Below, piece by piece: positions 32,211 through 41,353 of a stretch of DNA of 64,000 nucleotides (positions within the stretch are counted from its first letter, which is position 1; every line of letters begins with the position of its first letter). Position numbers and translations under genes: made by a program. This DNA comes from Nocardioides sp. SLBN-35. GTDB taxonomy: Bacteria > Actinomycetota > Actinomycetes > Propionibacteriales > Nocardioidaceae. The notes below the pieces were generated by a model that saw only the letters and a program-made list of their open reading frames with translations, did no database searches and was not told the origin of the DNA. The DNA lies in contig NZ_VFNU01000001.1 of the NCBI RefSeq assembly GCF_006715725.1, forward strand, positions 5,270,001 through 5,334,000, written 5' to 3'.

Positions 32211-34364
32211 CTACTTCACCCGGACCTTCGTGGCCGCCGAGGCCGGGCTGACGCCCGTGGTCCCGTCGTAGGTCACCGTGACCTTCCGCTTGCCCCGCTT
32301 GAGCTTGACGGTGCCGGAGACCTGGCCGTTCACGAGAGTGAGCGTCTTGACGACCTTGCCGCCGTCACGGATCGTGACCTGGCCGCCGAGCGCCGGGACG
32401 CCGGGGGCGCTGATCGAGATGCTCACCCGCACCTTGCCCTTGGCGCCCGAGCGGCTGACCTGCTTGGCCTTCCAGGTGATCGCGGGCGAGGCGTTGGCGA
32501 CCGTGACCGAGCCCGAGCGGCTCGTGGCGTCCTTGCGCCCGGCGCCGCTCAGGGTCGCGACGACGTCGAGGGTCCGGCCGGCATCGGCAGGCCCCGCCGC
32601 GTAGCGGTCTCCGGTCGCCCCACTGATCGCGACGCCGTCGCGGTACCACTGGTACGTCGTGCGGCCGGGGCTCGGCAGCACGACCGGCGCGGTGACCGTC
32701 AGTGTCGTGCCCACCATGGGCGTGCCGGTGATCCGCGGCGGCGACTGCACCTGGAAGCCCGGGGTCTCCGGGGGGTCCGAGACCGCCGGCGTGGCGTCGG
32801 AGGTCTCCGCCTGGATGCGCTCGTAGCCCTCCTTGTCGGCGTAGACCAGGACGGTGATCCGCTTGCCGCGGTCGGCGCCCTGCACGACGTACTCGCCGCG
32901 CGCGTCGCTGGTCTTGCGGTAGATGCCGTCGGCGTACCAGTCGTAGCGGTACGTCGTGGTGGCCGGCACGGTCGTCACGTCGACCGCGGTGAGGGTCGAG
33001 CCGACGTACGCGTTGCCGGCGATGCGAGGCTTGGAGATCGACGTGAAGAGCCGGCCCTTGACCTGGATCTGCGGGGTGTCGCTGAACGCCGTGCCGTAGC
33101 TGCCGCTGTCCGCGTTGGTGCGGAACACCAGCGTGGAGCCGATGTCGGCGTTGGTGGGCGTGTAGGTCAGGCCGGCGCCGACGGTGCTGACGACCTCGTT
33201 GGTCACCTTGAGCCACTGCCCCGTCTTGGTGACGGTGACGGGTCCGAACGTCGCGTGCGTCGCGTAGATCGGGGTGCCGGCCCGGAAGACGCCGCCGGGC
33301 TGGGTGGTGACCGTGGGCGCGGAGGCGACGCCGAGACGCCGGAAGCCCTGCACCAGGAAGTCGCCGCCCGCGACGACCGAGACCGCGTTGGAGCCGGACG
33401 GTGCCGGCGGCTGGCGGACCCCGGTGGCCCCGGAGCCCCACACGCCCGCGACCGGCGACTGCAGCGACGTGCCGGCGGAGAAGCCGTCGCCCGCGGTGAT
33501 CTGGAGCCACTTGTCGCCCGGCGCAAGGGCGGGGATGTTGAGCGCACCCTCGGCGTTGCTGCCCCAGCCGACGATCTCGCCGTCCTCGGTCAGCGCGAGG
33601 GCGTGGTGCTCGCCGGCGGCGATCTGGACCACCTTGCGGTTGTCGAGGGACGACGGCACCTTTGCTGCGCCGTAGGTGTTGTCGCCCCAGGCATAGACCT
33701 TCCCCGACGTCGAGAGGGCCACCGAGAAGCCGTTGCCGGCCGCGATGTCCTTCATCGTGCCCAGGATGACCGAGGTCGGCGGCAAGGTGGCACCAGTCGC
33801 GGTGCGCCCCCAGCCCGCGACCTTGCCGGTCGACATCAGCGCGAGCGCGTGGTCGTGGCCGGCGGCGACCTTGGACACGTCGCCGTCGACGATGACCTGC
33901 GGCACGCTGTCGAGGCTGTAGGGCGTGTTGCCCCACACCCGGATGTTGTAGTCGTCGCCGAGGACGACGTTGAAGCCGTCGCCGGCGGCCACGTCGATCG
34001 TGCCCAGGTTCTGCAGGTAGTCCGGCACCGAGCCCTCGCCATGGGTGTTGTCGCCCCAGGCGTAGAGCTTCTTGTCGGTCGTCGCCGCGACGCCCTGGTG
34101 CTCGCCGAGCGAGATCGAGTCGACGACCTTGAGCCCGCTGCGCAGGTCGGCGGGCAGCTGGGTCTGGCCGTAGTCGTTGTTGCCCCAGGCCTGCAGTGCG
34201 CTCGCCGAGTTGGCGTGCACCGCGTGGGCCTGCGGCGCGGAGGCGAGGGTGGCCCCGGCGGCGAGGGCTAGCGTCGCGAGCCACCGGGTGCACGTGGTCG
34301 CCACGCTCGCGCGTCGCGAGGAGGGCTGACGTCGCGCCCGGGCGGGCGCAGTCATGGGGGACAT
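32211..34364 (-). CDS. Secreted RCC1-repeat protein with Ig-like C-terminal domains
   Basis: A 717-residue exported protein. The Arg-rich signal peptide ends near APQAHAVHANS (about 48). Residues 55-370 contain at least six RCC1-type blades (LQAWGNNDYGQTQLPADL, LYAWGDNTHGEG, VYAWGDNTYGAAKVPSSL, IVGWGSNAEGALNIPAL), a seven-bladed propeller pattern. Three or four beta-sandwich modules follow, including two of the ITGTPMVGTTLTV/YQWYRDG type, and a C-terminal Lys-rich Ig-like domain (GKVRVSISISAPGVPALGG). No sorting motif. ATG at 34364 has AAGGAG in front. Role probably extracellular binding; ligand unknown. Confidence 0.88.
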   Translation of the reverse strand: MSPMTAPARARRQPSSRRASVATTCTRWLATLALAAGATLASAPQAHAVHANSASALQAWGNNDYGQTQLPADLRSGLKVVDSISLGEHQGVAATTDKKLYAWGDNTHGEGSVPDYLQNLGTIDVAAGDGFNVVLGDDYNIRVWGNTPYSLDSVPQVIVDGDVSKVAAGHDHALALMSTGKVAGWGRTATGATLPPTSVILGTMKDIAAGNGFSVALSTSGKVYAWGDNTYGAAKVPSSLDNRKVVQIAAGEHHALALTEDGEIVGWGSNAEGALNIPALAPGDKWLQITAGDGFSAGTSLQSPVAGVWGSGATGVRQPPAPSGSNAVSVVAGGDFLVQGFRRLGVASAPTVTTQPGGVFRAGTPIYATHATFGPVTVTKTGQWLKVTNEVVSTVGAGLTYTPTNADIGSTLVFRTNADSGSYGTAFSDTPQIQVKGRLFTSISKPRIAGNAYVGSTLTAVDVTTVPATTTYRYDWYADGIYRKTSDARGEYVVQGADRGKRITVLVYADKEGYERIQAETSDATPAVSDPPETPGFQVQSPPRITGTPMVGTTLTVTAPVVLPSPGRTTYQWYRDGVAISGATGDRYAAGPADAGRTLDVVATLSGAGRKDATSRSGSVTVANASPAITWKAKQVSRSGAKGKVRVSISISAPGVPALGGQVTIRDGGKVVKTLTLVNGQVSGTVKLKRGKRKVTVTYDGTTGVSPASAATKVRVK

Positions 34365-34575
34365 GTCTCTCCTTGGTGTCGTCGACGGACACACACGTGG
34401 CACCCGTCCCGGCCAGCGTGGGGTGCGCCGCTGGGGATCGACTGGGAGCCGACTGGAGCGGGTGCGGGACAGCGGCACCCGACCTCGCGATCGCGCGGAA
34501 ACCCCGTCGCCGATGAATCGCCGTGGGTGGCATGGTCTGAGAGGGAGTGGCGAGGCACGAGCGGCGCCGGTGCGA

Positions 34576-34624
34576 TTGACACCACTTGTTCAATCTTGAA
34601 CACTTGCCACCTATTCAACGTTGA
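34576..34624 (+). promoter_or_regulatory. Promoter with overlapping palindromic operators for the ABC exporter
   Basis: TTGACA at 34576-34581 is a consensus -35, with AACACT 17 bp downstream as a weak -10. TGTTCAA-TC-TTGAACA (34587-34602) overlaps the spacer and -10, and TCAACGTTGA (34615-34624) lies just after. A TetR- or PadR-like repressor would fit; no adjacent regulator gene is obvious. Confidence 0.6.
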
Positions 34625-34640
34625 CTACGAGGGGACGGGC

Positions 34641-35660
34641 ATGATCGAAGCACGAGGACTCGTGCAGACCTTCCACAGCGGACAGGGCAAGCAGAAGAAG
34701 GAGGTCCACGCCGTGCGTGGCGTCGACCTCGACGTCGCGGAGGGCGAGGTCGTCGGCTTCCTCGGGCCCAACGGTGCCGGCAAGACCACCACGCTGCGGA
34801 TGCTGACCACGCTGCTCAAGCCGACGGCCGGTACGGCGAGCGTGGCCGGCTTCGACGTCGCGACCCAAGCCGTCGACGTACGACGCAGCATCGGCTACTG
34901 CTCCCAGGTGGGCTCCACCTTCTCCGGCGCCTACGCCGGTGACGAGGTGGTCGACCACGGGATGCTCTACGGGATGTCGAAGAAGGCGGCCGTGGCCAAG
35001 GGCCAGGAGCTCTTCGACAAGCTGCAGCTCGAGGGGCTGTGGCGGCGGATGCCGAAGAACATGTCGGGCGGGCAGAAGCGGCGCCTCGACATCGCGATGG
35101 CCCTGATCCACTCGCCGTCGCTGGTGTTCCTCGACGAGCCCACCACCGGCCTGGACCCGCAGGCGCGGATCAACCTGTGGCACCACATCGCCGACCTGAG
35201 GACCCAGCAGGGCGCGACGGTGTTCCTCACGACCCACTACCTCGACGAGGCCGACGCGCTCGCCGACCGGATCGTGATCATCGACAAGGGCGAGATCGTC
35301 GCCAGCGACACCGCCGACAACCTGAAGGCCGCCGTCGCGGGCGACCTGGTCGACCTCGAGGTCAGCACCGACGAGCAGGTCGCCGTCGCGCGCGACAAGC
35401 TCGGCTCGATCAGCGCGGAGGTCGAGGTCGAGGGCCACCACGTCCGGGGCCGGGTGGCCCGGGCCGGCAAGGCCGTGCCCGGACTGCTGCGCGACCTCGA
35501 GAACTCCGGCGTCGGACTCGAGTCGATCGAGGTCGTGCGCCCCACCCTCGACGACGTCTTCCTCACCCTCACCGGCCGCTCGCTGCGCGACGCCGAGGCC
35601 GCGGCTGAGGCGAAGGACGCGACCGCTGCCGACGCAACCACCGAAGGAGCCCGGGCGTGA
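34641..35660 (+). CDS. ABC exporter ATP-binding protein, DrrA-like
   Basis: A 339-residue ATPase. Walker A GPNGAGKTTTLRML, Q-loop CSQVGSTFSG, signature MSGGQKRRLDIAMAL, Walker B LVFLDEPTTGLDP and H-loop TTHYLDEAD. The C-terminal extension (about 225-315) with RPTLDDVFLTLTGRSLRD is the DrrA/DUF4162 type found in drug and lipid exporters. Its stop overlaps the permease start (GTGA). Preceded by an operator-rich promoter, so expression is likely inducible. Confidence 0.94.
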   Translation: MIEARGLVQTFHSGQGKQKKEVHAVRGVDLDVAEGEVVGFLGPNGAGKTTTLRMLTTLLKPTAGTASVAGFDVATQAVDVRRSIGYCSQVGSTFSGAYAGDEVVDHGMLYGMSKKAAVAKGQELFDKLQLEGLWRRMPKNMSGGQKRRLDIAMALIHSPSLVFLDEPTTGLDPQARINLWHHIADLRTQQGATVFLTTHYLDEADALADRIVIIDKGEIVASDTADNLKAAVAGDLVDLEVSTDEQVAVARDKLGSISAEVEVEGHHVRGRVARAGKAVPGLLRDLENSGVGLESIEVVRPTLDDVFLTLTGRSLRDAEAAAEAKDATAADATTEGARA

Positions 35661-36409
35661 ACACCTTCTTCCGCGAGTCCTGGATCGTCTTCAACCGCCA
35701 GCTGCGGATGAACCTGCGCAACCCGGCGTGGGTCATCATCGGCATGCTGCAGCCCGTCCTCTACCTGCTGCTGTTCGGGCCACTGCTCGAGCCGGTCATC
35801 GCCCAGCTCGGCGGCAACAAGTACACCTGGTTCGTGCCCGGCATGCTCGTCCAGCTCGGCATCTTCGGGGCGTTCTTCGCCGGCTTCTCGCTGATCGGCG
35901 AGTGGCGCGAGGGCGTCATCGAGGCGGAGCGGGTCACCCCCGCCCACCGCTCGGCGCTGCTGTTCGGCCGCCTCTACCGCGACCTGCTCCAGCTGTTCGT
36001 GCAGGCCGTGATCCTGGTCGGGCTGGGTCTGATCATGGGCATGGACGCGTCGTTCGGCGGCATCGTCGTCGGCGTCGTCCTCACCCTGATGCTCGGCGGC
36101 GCGTGCGCCGCCGCGTCCAACGCCCTCGCACTGACCACCAAGAGCGAGGACGTGATGGCGCCGGTCATCAACGTCGTGATGATGCCGGTGCTGCTGCTCA
36201 GCGGCATCCTGCTCCCGATGAGCTTCGGCGCCGGCTGGCTGGAGCGGCTCAGCGACTTCATGCCGATCCGTCACGTCGTCGACGCCGTCCGGGCCGCATT
36301 CTTCGGGGACTTCGACGCCTCGATGCTGTGGGGTGTCGGCTGGACGGTCGTGCTGTTCGGTCTCGCCGTGTGGTGGGGCACCTCGGTGTTCAAGAAGGAG
36401 AACGCCTGA
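35657..36409 (+). CDS. ABC exporter permease, DrrB-like
   Basis: A 250-residue ABC-2 type permease with about six membrane segments: an amphipathic N-terminus (FFRESWIVFNRQLRMNLRNP), FVPGMLVQLGIFGAFFAGF, and LLLSGILLPMSFGAGWLERL before the conserved SDFMPIRHVVDAVRAAFFGD. GTG start coupled to the ATPase gene. Together they form a DrrAB-like exporter of hydrophobic compounds; substrate unknown. Confidence 0.92.
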   Translation: MNTFFRESWIVFNRQLRMNLRNPAWVIIGMLQPVLYLLLFGPLLEPVIAQLGGNKYTWFVPGMLVQLGIFGAFFAGFSLIGEWREGVIEAERVTPAHRSALLFGRLYRDLLQLFVQAVILVGLGLIMGMDASFGGIVVGVVLTLMLGGACAAASNALALTTKSEDVMAPVINVVMMPVLLLSGILLPMSFGAGWLERLSDFMPIRHVVDAVRAAFFGDFDASMLWGVGWTVVLFGLAVWWGTSVFKKENA

Positions 36410-36434
36410 CCTACGCCGGGGGCGCGGGCCCGGA

Positions 36435-38252
36435 TCAGCCCGTGCCGCCCGGCAGGCTGGCCAGCAGCTTGTCGAGGTCGAGGATCAGGTCGGGGTCGGG
36501 CGCCTCGATGGTCGCGTCCTTGTCGATCTCGGAGAACTCGAAGTGGTCGACCTCGGACTCGTCGATGCGCAGCACGTAGTGCGGCTCGGCGACCCGGATG
36601 GTGAGCACCTCCCGCTCGGTGCCCTCGGTCTGCTCGATCCTGACACCCTTCTCACCGCCGACCGTGGTGGTGCCGAGGTTCTTGGCGACCGCGTCCTCCC
36701 GGCCGTCGCGCTCGAGCAGCTCGTCGAGATCGCAGAAGGCCTCGGTGCTGTCGGCCATGGAGTCGTCGACGACCCACTTGTCGCCGATGAGCGGCAGCAC
36801 GAAGGCCGCCGTGCCCGCGCCGACCACGCCGTCCCAGAACTTGGCGTCCGCGCGCAGCCAGGTGGTGTCGCCGACGTGCAGGACGTCGGCGCTGCCACCG
36901 GACGTGGTCGAGGTCAGCTTGCCCTTGCAGTCGCCCCGGGTGGTGGAGACGACGTCGACCTCGACCGTGTCCTCGCCGTCGGCGAACTCGCCGCGAATCC
37001 GGGCGGTCTCGACGACCGCCATGTCCTTCTCCGACGCGCGGACGATGTCCTTGGCAGGCTGGTCGAGGAAGCCGTCGTCGCTGCCGCCGGTGCCGCCGTC
37101 GCGGGTCAGCAGGGCCACGGCGACGCCGATCCCGGCCGCGACGAGGACGGCGAGCACGGTGAGCAGGATCCAGGTCCGCACGCCGGGGCCGGTACGCCGG
37201 GATGGTGACGCAGCAGCCGCGAACGGCAGTGGCGTGGGAGCGGGCGGCGGAGGCGGCGGCATCGTGGTCGCCGGAGCGGGCGTCGGAGCCGGCGTGGGCG
37301 GGGTCGGCGAGGTCGGGGCGACCGGCCGGGGCGCCGGCCGCAGCGCGGTGGCGCCCCTCTCCTCGGGCTGCGCGGCGCCGGGCGTCACCGGCAGCCGCAG
37401 CGCGGCCTGGAGGTCGGCGCTCATCTCGCCGGCCCGCTGGTAGCGCTCGGCGGGGTCCTTGGCCATTGCGGTGCGCAAGATCCGGTTGGTGGCGTTCACC
37501 ATCGGGCTGGTGCCGGCCAGCTGCGGGACCGGGTCGCGCACGTGCGCGGCGATCAGCTGGTACTCCGAGTCCCCGCGGTACGGCGGCCGCCCGGTCAGGG
37601 TCACCCACAGCAGGCAGCCCAGGGCGTAGAGGTCGCTGACCGCGCTGGCCCGCGCGCCTCCGTGCAGCTCGGGTGCCATGTAGGACGGCGTACCTGCCGT
37701 CGACGAGCTGAAGCGGGTCGCGTCGGCGTTCATCCGGCGCGCGATGCCGAAGTCGGCGAGGTAGGCGCGCACCGAGCCGGGCCGTCGGCGTACCAGCACG
37801 TTGCCGGGCTTGATGTCGCGGTGCACCAGCCCCGCGTCATGGGCGTCGGCGAGCCCGCTGGTGACCTGCTCGATGATCTCGAGCGCCTCCACCAGCGACG
37901 GCACGCCCTGGCTGCGGATCATCTGTCCGAGGTCGCCGCCGGGGATCAGCTGGCTGGCGATGTAGAGGTACCCGTCCTCCTCCCCGTGGGCGTAGACCGC
38001 CACCACGTGGGCCGACTCGAGCGACGCCTGCGCCCGTGCCTCGCGGGTGAACCGCTCGCGGAACTCGGGGTCGTGAGCGAAGAGCGGCGCGATGACCTTC
38101 AGCGCCACCTCGCGGCCGAGGTTCTCCTCCATCGCCCGGTAGACGACACCCATGCCGCCCTGGCCGAGCTGCTCGAGGATCCGGAACCGCCCGATCCGGG
38201 CCCCGACGGCCGCGGGCGCGCCCGGGTCACCGGGGCCGGAGTACGTGGACAC
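36435..38252 (-). CDS. Membrane Ser/Thr protein kinase with LppX-like ectodomain
   Basis: A 605-residue PknB-type kinase. The kinase domain (23-285) has GQGGMGVVY, Lys52, catalytic HRDIKPGN (Asp146), DFG (167-169) and a TAGTPSYMAPE activation segment. A proline-rich juxtamembrane region and one membrane helix (about 370-395) follow. The extracellular part (about 405-605; DIVRASEKDMAVVETARIRG, DTTWLRADAKFW, a Cys pair) has the pattern of the LppX/LprAFG lipoprotein fold, in place of PASTA repeats. That suggests sensing of a lipid or lipoprotein ligand, which is inference. GTG at 38252 chosen from the conserved start and AGAGG upstream. Confidence 0.9.
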   Translation of the reverse strand: MSTYSGPGDPGAPAAVGARIGRFRILEQLGQGGMGVVYRAMEENLGREVALKVIAPLFAHDPEFRERFTREARAQASLESAHVVAVYAHGEEDGYLYIASQLIPGGDLGQMIRSQGVPSLVEALEIIEQVTSGLADAHDAGLVHRDIKPGNVLVRRRPGSVRAYLADFGIARRMNADATRFSSSTAGTPSYMAPELHGGARASAVSDLYALGCLLWVTLTGRPPYRGDSEYQLIAAHVRDPVPQLAGTSPMVNATNRILRTAMAKDPAERYQRAGEMSADLQAALRLPVTPGAAQPEERGATALRPAPRPVAPTSPTPPTPAPTPAPATTMPPPPPPAPTPLPFAAAASPSRRTGPGVRTWILLTVLAVLVAAGIGVAVALLTRDGGTGGSDDGFLDQPAKDIVRASEKDMAVVETARIRGEFADGEDTVEVDVVSTTRGDCKGKLTSTTSGGSADVLHVGDTTWLRADAKFWDGVVGAGTAAFVLPLIGDKWVVDDSMADSTEAFCDLDELLERDGREDAVAKNLGTTTVGGEKGVRIEQTEGTEREVLTIRVAEPHYVLRIDESEVDHFEFSEIDKDATIEAPDPDLILDLDKLLASLPGGTG

Positions 38253-38499
38253 ACCCTCTGTTCTACCGGACAGGGGCGACGACGAGGAGCGCGGCGCTGC
38301 CCACCGGACCGACCAACCCCCCAGCTGCCCGAGAGACACGGACCGGAGCGGGACGGAGCGCCGCGGCTCCTCGTGACCGGGCCGCTCCCCCACGGTGCGA
38401 CCCGGAGACGATTCTCCCGGCTCCTCCGGGCGTGGCGGAACCAGCGGAATGGAGGACAGCGGCCGCCGGCGATCCACTGCGGCCCGGCGCCCGCACTCC

Positions 38500-38505
38500 T
38501 AGCAT
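38500..38505 (+). promoter_or_regulatory. Candidate -10 for leaderless kinase mRNA
   Basis: TAGCAT ends 6 nt before the GTG at 38512; no ribosome site upstream. Confidence 0.4.
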
Positions 38506-38511
38506 CGACGG

Positions 38512-40674
38512 GTGGAAGAGACCACGCGGCCGACGCGCGACTTCGCAGCGTCCGTCGAACGCGGACTCCACATCGCCGTCGGCGTGGTGATCCTCGCCAA
38601 GACCACGGTCTTCGGCGCGGCGCTGACCGAGCGCACGTCGTACGACGCCCGCGACCTGCTGCTCTCCCTGGCGGTGGTCGGCTGCGTCGGCACCGCCGGC
38701 GTGCGTTGCGTGCTGGGACGCCCCGGGCGCGTCGACGTGCTGCTGTGCACGCTCGCGATGGTCGCCGGAGCGCTGCTGCACCAAGGGACGACGCCGCCGG
38801 CGGGCGCGGCGGACTCGCCGATCATCCACCTCGTCGAGCCGATGCTGCTCGTGCTGGCGGCGCGGCTGCCGGCCGCGACGATCCTCGCTGTGGCGGGCCT
38901 GTACGTCCTGCTGCGCTGGGAGACCGGCGGCACCGCCACGGCACTGCACTACGGCGTCCAGGAGGCCGCGTTCATCACCGGCACCGTGCTCGCGGTGTTC
39001 GTGCTGGTCGGCCTGATGCGGCGTACGTCGGCGCGGGCCGAGGAGGCGCTGCGCGCGGAGGGTGCTCGGCTGGCGGCCGAGGACGACCGCGCCGAGGTCG
39101 AGGCGACGGCGTTCGTGCACGACGACCTGGTGCCGGCGCTGCTGTCGGTCGCGAGCCTGCCCCGCGCCGAGCCGACCCTGGCTGCGGCGGCCGCCGCACT
39201 GGACGGGCTCACGACGCAGGCGCCGACCTGGTCCCGGGCGCAGCTGGTCGCGCAGGTGCGGACGGTCGCGGACAGCAGCGGGCTCGACGTGCTCCTGGTG
39301 GTGCGGGGCCGGCGGACCGCCGTACCGGACGATGTGCGCGACGCGCTCGTCGGCGCCGTCCGGGAGGCCCTGCGCAACGTGGCCCGGCACAGCGGCGAGC
39401 ACCGGGCGACGATCACGCTCACCCAGCGCCCGGGCCGGGTCCGGCTCACGGTGGAGGACGACGGCGTCGGCTTCGTGGTGACGCCGGGCGTCGGACTGCG
39501 GGTGGCGGTCACCGGGCGGGTCGAGGCCGCTGGCGGCACCGCCCTGGTCACGAGCACGCCGGGAGCGGGCACGGTCGTCACCCTCGGCTGGCGGGCCCAC
39601 CGGGTCGCCCGCCTCCTCGGCCTCTCCCCCGATACCGACACGTTCGCCCGCGCCGCCGTCGGCCGGCCCGGGAGGACGGCGCTGCGGGTGTGCGGGATCC
39701 TCGTGGCGGGGTACGCCGTGTCCGGGCTGCTGCTCGCCGTCGACGGCGTTCGTCAGCCCGCCACCTGGGCCGGCGCCGCCGTCGTCGCGGTCCTGGTCGC
39801 CGGACTCGCCCAGCGCATCGACCGCGGACCGGTCTCGGCCGGGACCCTCGTCGTGGGCGGCCTGGCGCCCGCCGCCGTACTCGCCCTGGTCCTGCCCACG
39901 GTGTCGGTCGGCGGTCTCGGCGGGCTGGAGTCGTGGATCGTCGAGTTCACCGCGCTGCCCGCCATGGTCCTCGCGTGGACCGCCTCGCTGCGGGTGGTGG
40001 CCCTGCTCCTCGTGCCGAACGGCGTCGCGATCACCGTGGTCGCCCTGCAGGCGAGCCTGCCGGTCGCCGAACTCCCGCACCTGCTCTTCGTCCAGCCGCT
40101 CAACACCTTCTTCGTCGCCGTGATCATCGGCGTGTGTCGCCGGGCCGGGCTCGTCCTCGCGGGCATCAGCGCCGCACCCGCCGGGGATCGCGGCAGCGCC
40201 GCCCGCGGGCTCCTCGGCCCACTGCTGCCCGAGGTCGAGCGCACGCTCGCGAAGCCGGCCTGCACCGAGACCGCCGCCGGCGCCGCCGTGCTGGCCCACT
40301 CCGTGCGCGACTGCCTCTACCTGCCCGGCCCCGGTCACCTGGCCCTGCGCGAGGAGCTGCACCAGCTGCGCCGTACCGGTGCGCAGGTCGTCGTCACCCT
40401 CCACCAGGACCTGGCCGCGAGCGCGACCCTGGCCAGCGCGGTCGCGGTGCTACGGGCCGTCGCCGCCGGCCGGGTGACGCTGTCCGGGACCGCCCTGCAG
40501 ACCAGCCTGGTCGTCGTCCCCGCGGTTGCGGCGGCCGCCGCCGATGCCGTCACCGCCGCACTTCCGCGGACCTGGGTCGCGACCTTCGACCCCGACGCGA
40601 CGCTGCTCACCGGGCCGCCCGGCGAGCTCGAGGTCGAGGTCGAGGTCGAGGGGCAGGCTCAGCCCTCGAGGTGA
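38512..40674 (+). CDS. Second double-module membrane histidine kinase
   Basis: A 720-residue kinase with the layout of the gene at 4423. It has about five membrane segments (20-170), a linker helix, His203 in FVHDDLVPALLSV, HATPase N-box REALRNVARHSG (Asn289), D-box EDDGVGF (316) and G-box TPGAGTVV. A second membrane block (about 390-545) precedes a C-terminal region (about 560-720) with a DHp-like helix (AVLAHSVRDCLYL) and a beta-rich end lacking ATP-site boxes. The charged tail repeats EVEV. It overlaps the NarL-type regulator gene tail-to-tail by 16 bp; that regulator is the probable partner. Confidence 0.82.
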   Translation: MEETTRPTRDFAASVERGLHIAVGVVILAKTTVFGAALTERTSYDARDLLLSLAVVGCVGTAGVRCVLGRPGRVDVLLCTLAMVAGALLHQGTTPPAGAADSPIIHLVEPMLLVLAARLPAATILAVAGLYVLLRWETGGTATALHYGVQEAAFITGTVLAVFVLVGLMRRTSARAEEALRAEGARLAAEDDRAEVEATAFVHDDLVPALLSVASLPRAEPTLAAAAAALDGLTTQAPTWSRAQLVAQVRTVADSSGLDVLLVVRGRRTAVPDDVRDALVGAVREALRNVARHSGEHRATITLTQRPGRVRLTVEDDGVGFVVTPGVGLRVAVTGRVEAAGGTALVTSTPGAGTVVTLGWRAHRVARLLGLSPDTDTFARAAVGRPGRTALRVCGILVAGYAVSGLLLAVDGVRQPATWAGAAVVAVLVAGLAQRIDRGPVSAGTLVVGGLAPAAVLALVLPTVSVGGLGGLESWIVEFTALPAMVLAWTASLRVVALLLVPNGVAITVVALQASLPVAELPHLLFVQPLNTFFVAVIIGVCRRAGLVLAGISAAPAGDRGSAARGLLGPLLPEVERTLAKPACTETAAGAAVLAHSVRDCLYLPGPGHLALREELHQLRRTGAQVVVTLHQDLAASATLASAVAVLRAVAAGRVTLSGTALQTSLVVVPAVAAAAADAVTAALPRTWVATFDPDATLLTGPPGELEVEVEVEGQAQPSR

Positions 40675-41288
40675 CCGTCAGCCCTTGCCCGGCTGATCAG
40701 GCCGTGCACGTTGCCCGTCTCGACGCCGCCCTCGCGGTAGGCCCGGGCGGCGCGGGCGAGGTGCTCGCGGACGGTGACCTCGCCGATCCCGAGCTGGCGG
40801 GCGACGAGGCGGTAGGGCAGGCCGGCGCTGACCGCGCGGAGGATCTCGATCTGGCGCGGCGAGAGCCGGGCACCGACGTCCTCGTCGGACAGCAGCATCG
40901 TCGCGAGCTGGCTCGAGCAGGCCAGCTCGCCCGCGACGGCGTCGCGGATCGACTGGGCGATCGACTCGACCGGGTCGACCTTGAGGATCAGGCCCGCGGC
41001 GCCGGCGTCGATCGCGCGGCGTACGGGCACCGGTCGCTCCTCGGCGGTGAACAGCACCACGACCAGCCCGTGCGCGACCAGGGTCGCCACCGTCTCGTCA
41101 GCCGGTGGCTGCCCGGGGATCCGCATGTCGAGCAGGACGACGTCGAGCCCGTCGGGCGCCCGCGCCAGCAGCTCCTCGGCCGAGCCCGCGATCGCCACGA
41201 GGCCCATGTCGGGGGCGGTCTCGGCGAACGCGGCGCCGAGCCCCAGCAGCACCACGGGGTGGTTGTCGATGGCACCCACCCGGATCAT
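40659..41288 (-). CDS. NarL/FixJ-family response regulator
   Basis: A 209-residue regulator. Receiver: Asp8 in AIDNHPVV, phospho-acceptor Asp54 in VVLLDMRIPG, Thr in LFTAEE and Lys in LILKVDP. LuxR helix-turn-helix at about 142-195: LSPRQIEILRAVSAGLPYRL and LGIGEVTVREHLARAARAY. ATG at 41288. Converges on and overlaps the double-module kinase. Confidence 0.9.
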   Translation of the reverse strand: MIRVGAIDNHPVVLLGLGAAFAETAPDMGLVAIAGSAEELLARAPDGLDVVLLDMRIPGQPPADETVATLVAHGLVVVLFTAEERPVPVRRAIDAGAAGLILKVDPVESIAQSIRDAVAGELACSSQLATMLLSDEDVGARLSPRQIEILRAVSAGLPYRLVARQLGIGEVTVREHLARAARAYREGGVETGNVHGLISRARADGHLEG

Positions 41289-41353
41289 CCCCCGGCTCAC
41301 GGTGGCGATTATCCGCAGGGGTCCGGCACGACGGGTCCGGAATGCGACGTACT

